This document shows positions 62,470-64,000 of a DNA stretch of 64,000 nucleotides, in pieces. The DNA is from Chrysomallon squamiferum (Eukaryota > Mollusca > Gastropoda > Neomphalida > Peltospiridae). Position 1 is the stretch's first letter. Every line of letters begins with the position of its first letter. A model generated the notes under the pieces. It was not told the DNA's origin and did no database searches. It was given only the letters and a program-made list of their open reading frames with translations. Made by a program: the position numbers and the translations under genes. The DNA lies in NCBI GenBank assembly GCA_012295275.1, contig CM022676.1:14628198-14692197 (forward strand), given 5' to 3'.

Positions 62470-63178
62470 TTACTAGTATTATTACTGGTGCAGTATTGGT
62501 ACAAAATACGTTTAGTAATATAATTAAGAACCTCTAGCATTATTTGAAAAGTCTTGAGAGGAAATGAACACAGAAAAATAAAAAAAGTACAAATGATTCA
62601 TTTTTATGTGTGACAAAACGGGCAGCGATGTCTTCAGTATTGTAAATAGATGAAAACAAGAAAGTATAAACACTGACATATAAAAAAACCAATGAAAATG
62701 TTTATAGCAAAACTATAATTGGCAAATATAGCTGTAATTATTACATTGTTATATATATATATATATATATATGTAATTAGTCTTGAAATACATGTCTACT
62801 ACTGTTGCCATGAACACGTAATATATGTACATCATCTACATTACATGTTTCGTCCATAAATATAACATTAAAGAATCTGAAATGAGTTATTTAATACACT
62901 TTCGAAAAGAAATAAAATCAGCTTCTGGTTTGATTTGAATCATTAAAAGAAGATTGGTTTGGTTACACAATCATCAGTGCTGTGATGAACAAAGAAACTA
63001 TCTGTAAAAGCAAGTCAGACTTCTCGTCATGCTCAGGTTTACTTTTATTGTAATTTTGGTGACGCTGCTCGCACCTCGCCTTTGAGAGACAAAGCGGCTT
63101 CACGACTTGGCTGATTATTCCAATTTCTGCCGTTTTATTTATGTACATGTTTTTATTTAGATATCCACTGCTTATGAC

Positions 63179-63303
<125 letters not shown>

Positions 63304-64000
63304 GATCAAGCAGCCCTATCACTTCCCCTTTTGCAGAATCTAAAATTATTGCAAAGTGCGAAAAAATCATGAAGAATGTTGAATATTACTATTTTTAAGA
63401 AAGGTTTATTTTCATGTCTGTATGACTTATACGACAACAGGAAAGAATCAGAATGTCTAATAATAATATGTCAGTGTTATAACTAATTTTCTAACAATAC
63501 AGTGGTTTGAATACAGACCTGATATTGATATCAAATGTTTCTCTCTCCAAGAACCTGATGACCTCGTGACTGACACAGATAAAACACTTCTTAAAATAAA
63601 TTTTTAATCTTAGTTGGTGCTCAAGACAACACTAGTTACACAGCAATAATTTGGTTTAATGTAATTTAAAATATTTGAAATAAAATTCAGGTAATAATAA
63701 TAATAAGTTTTTTGTGATCAAATTTTTCATTGTTTAATATTGTAAATTTCCTGTGTTTCATCTATTTAAACTTGTTTGTATATGAATAACGATATTCTGT
63801 ACTGAAAGACTGAACATTTATACAAGTTTTGAAATGTTTGTCCTCTCTCTTCAGCTTGTTTTTGAAACACGTGTTACTGAGAACATGACCTACTAATCTG
63901 TTTTGTCTAGACTAAAGTTTACTTAGTTGACTTAACTTTATTACCCTGAGATAAAGATTACTTTACTCCAAAGTCAACTAAAATAGATAGATAGAAATCT

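Overview
This is AT-rich nuclear DNA of an animal. The genes have introns, long microsatellites are frequent ((GA)n/(CT)n, (ATT)n, (CA)n, CATA/CATC), and a Ty3/gypsy retroelement and type IV collagen remnants are present. The recognisable genes are a small local family of BTB-BACK-PHR proteins (BTBD1/2/3/6 type). I favour an invertebrate, possibly a mollusc or other lophotrochozoan, but the sequence does not settle the lineage.

The window is built almost entirely from a few duplicated blocks. Module A (copy 1 at 1-10550, copy 2 at 24308-33425) carries decayed exons of a type IV collagen gene on the + strand and a possible glutamine-rich exon on the - strand. Module B (copy 1 at 14375-23725, copy 2 at 43890-54337) carries one BTB-BACK-PHR gene on the - strand with its 5' exons, promoter-like motifs and a fixed series of micro- and minisatellites. 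From about 45094 the second B copy is mirrored around a 200-N gap (54338-54537) by a third copy at 54538-64000, so the right third of the window is one large inverted repeat that runs off the end. A more diverged BTB gene sits alone at 39485-40320. Other DNA lies between the modules: a broken gypsy element (about 12121-14375) containing its own 31-bp minisatellite, the last recognisable collagen exon (33649-33735), and a mostly featureless stretch (34340-39480).

The four BTB loci are in different states. The right-arm copy (57416-58924) is intact, with two coding exons and 435 residues. The left-arm copy (50140-51799) is open but has lost its normal stop and reads into a repeat. The copy at 19806-21319 has a 2-bp frameshifting deletion. 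The copy at 39485-40320 keeps only a clean BTB exon. Each locus has, upstream of its start, an E-box (CACGTG) next to a CRE-like TGACGTCA. Three loci also have two TGACGTCA sites exactly 19 bp apart with an E-box just past the stop codon. A promoter-plus-short-exon cassette appears to have been duplicated in tandem upstream of the BTB start, and an orphan copy lies in module A copy 1.

The collagen fragments are pseudogenes: both copies of the NC1 exon share one frameshift, so decay began before module A was duplicated. No tRNA, rRNA, CRISPR or bacterial-type feature was seen. The main caution is that the palindrome with an exactly 200-N centre could be two haplotypes or two repeat copies joined head to head by scaffolding.
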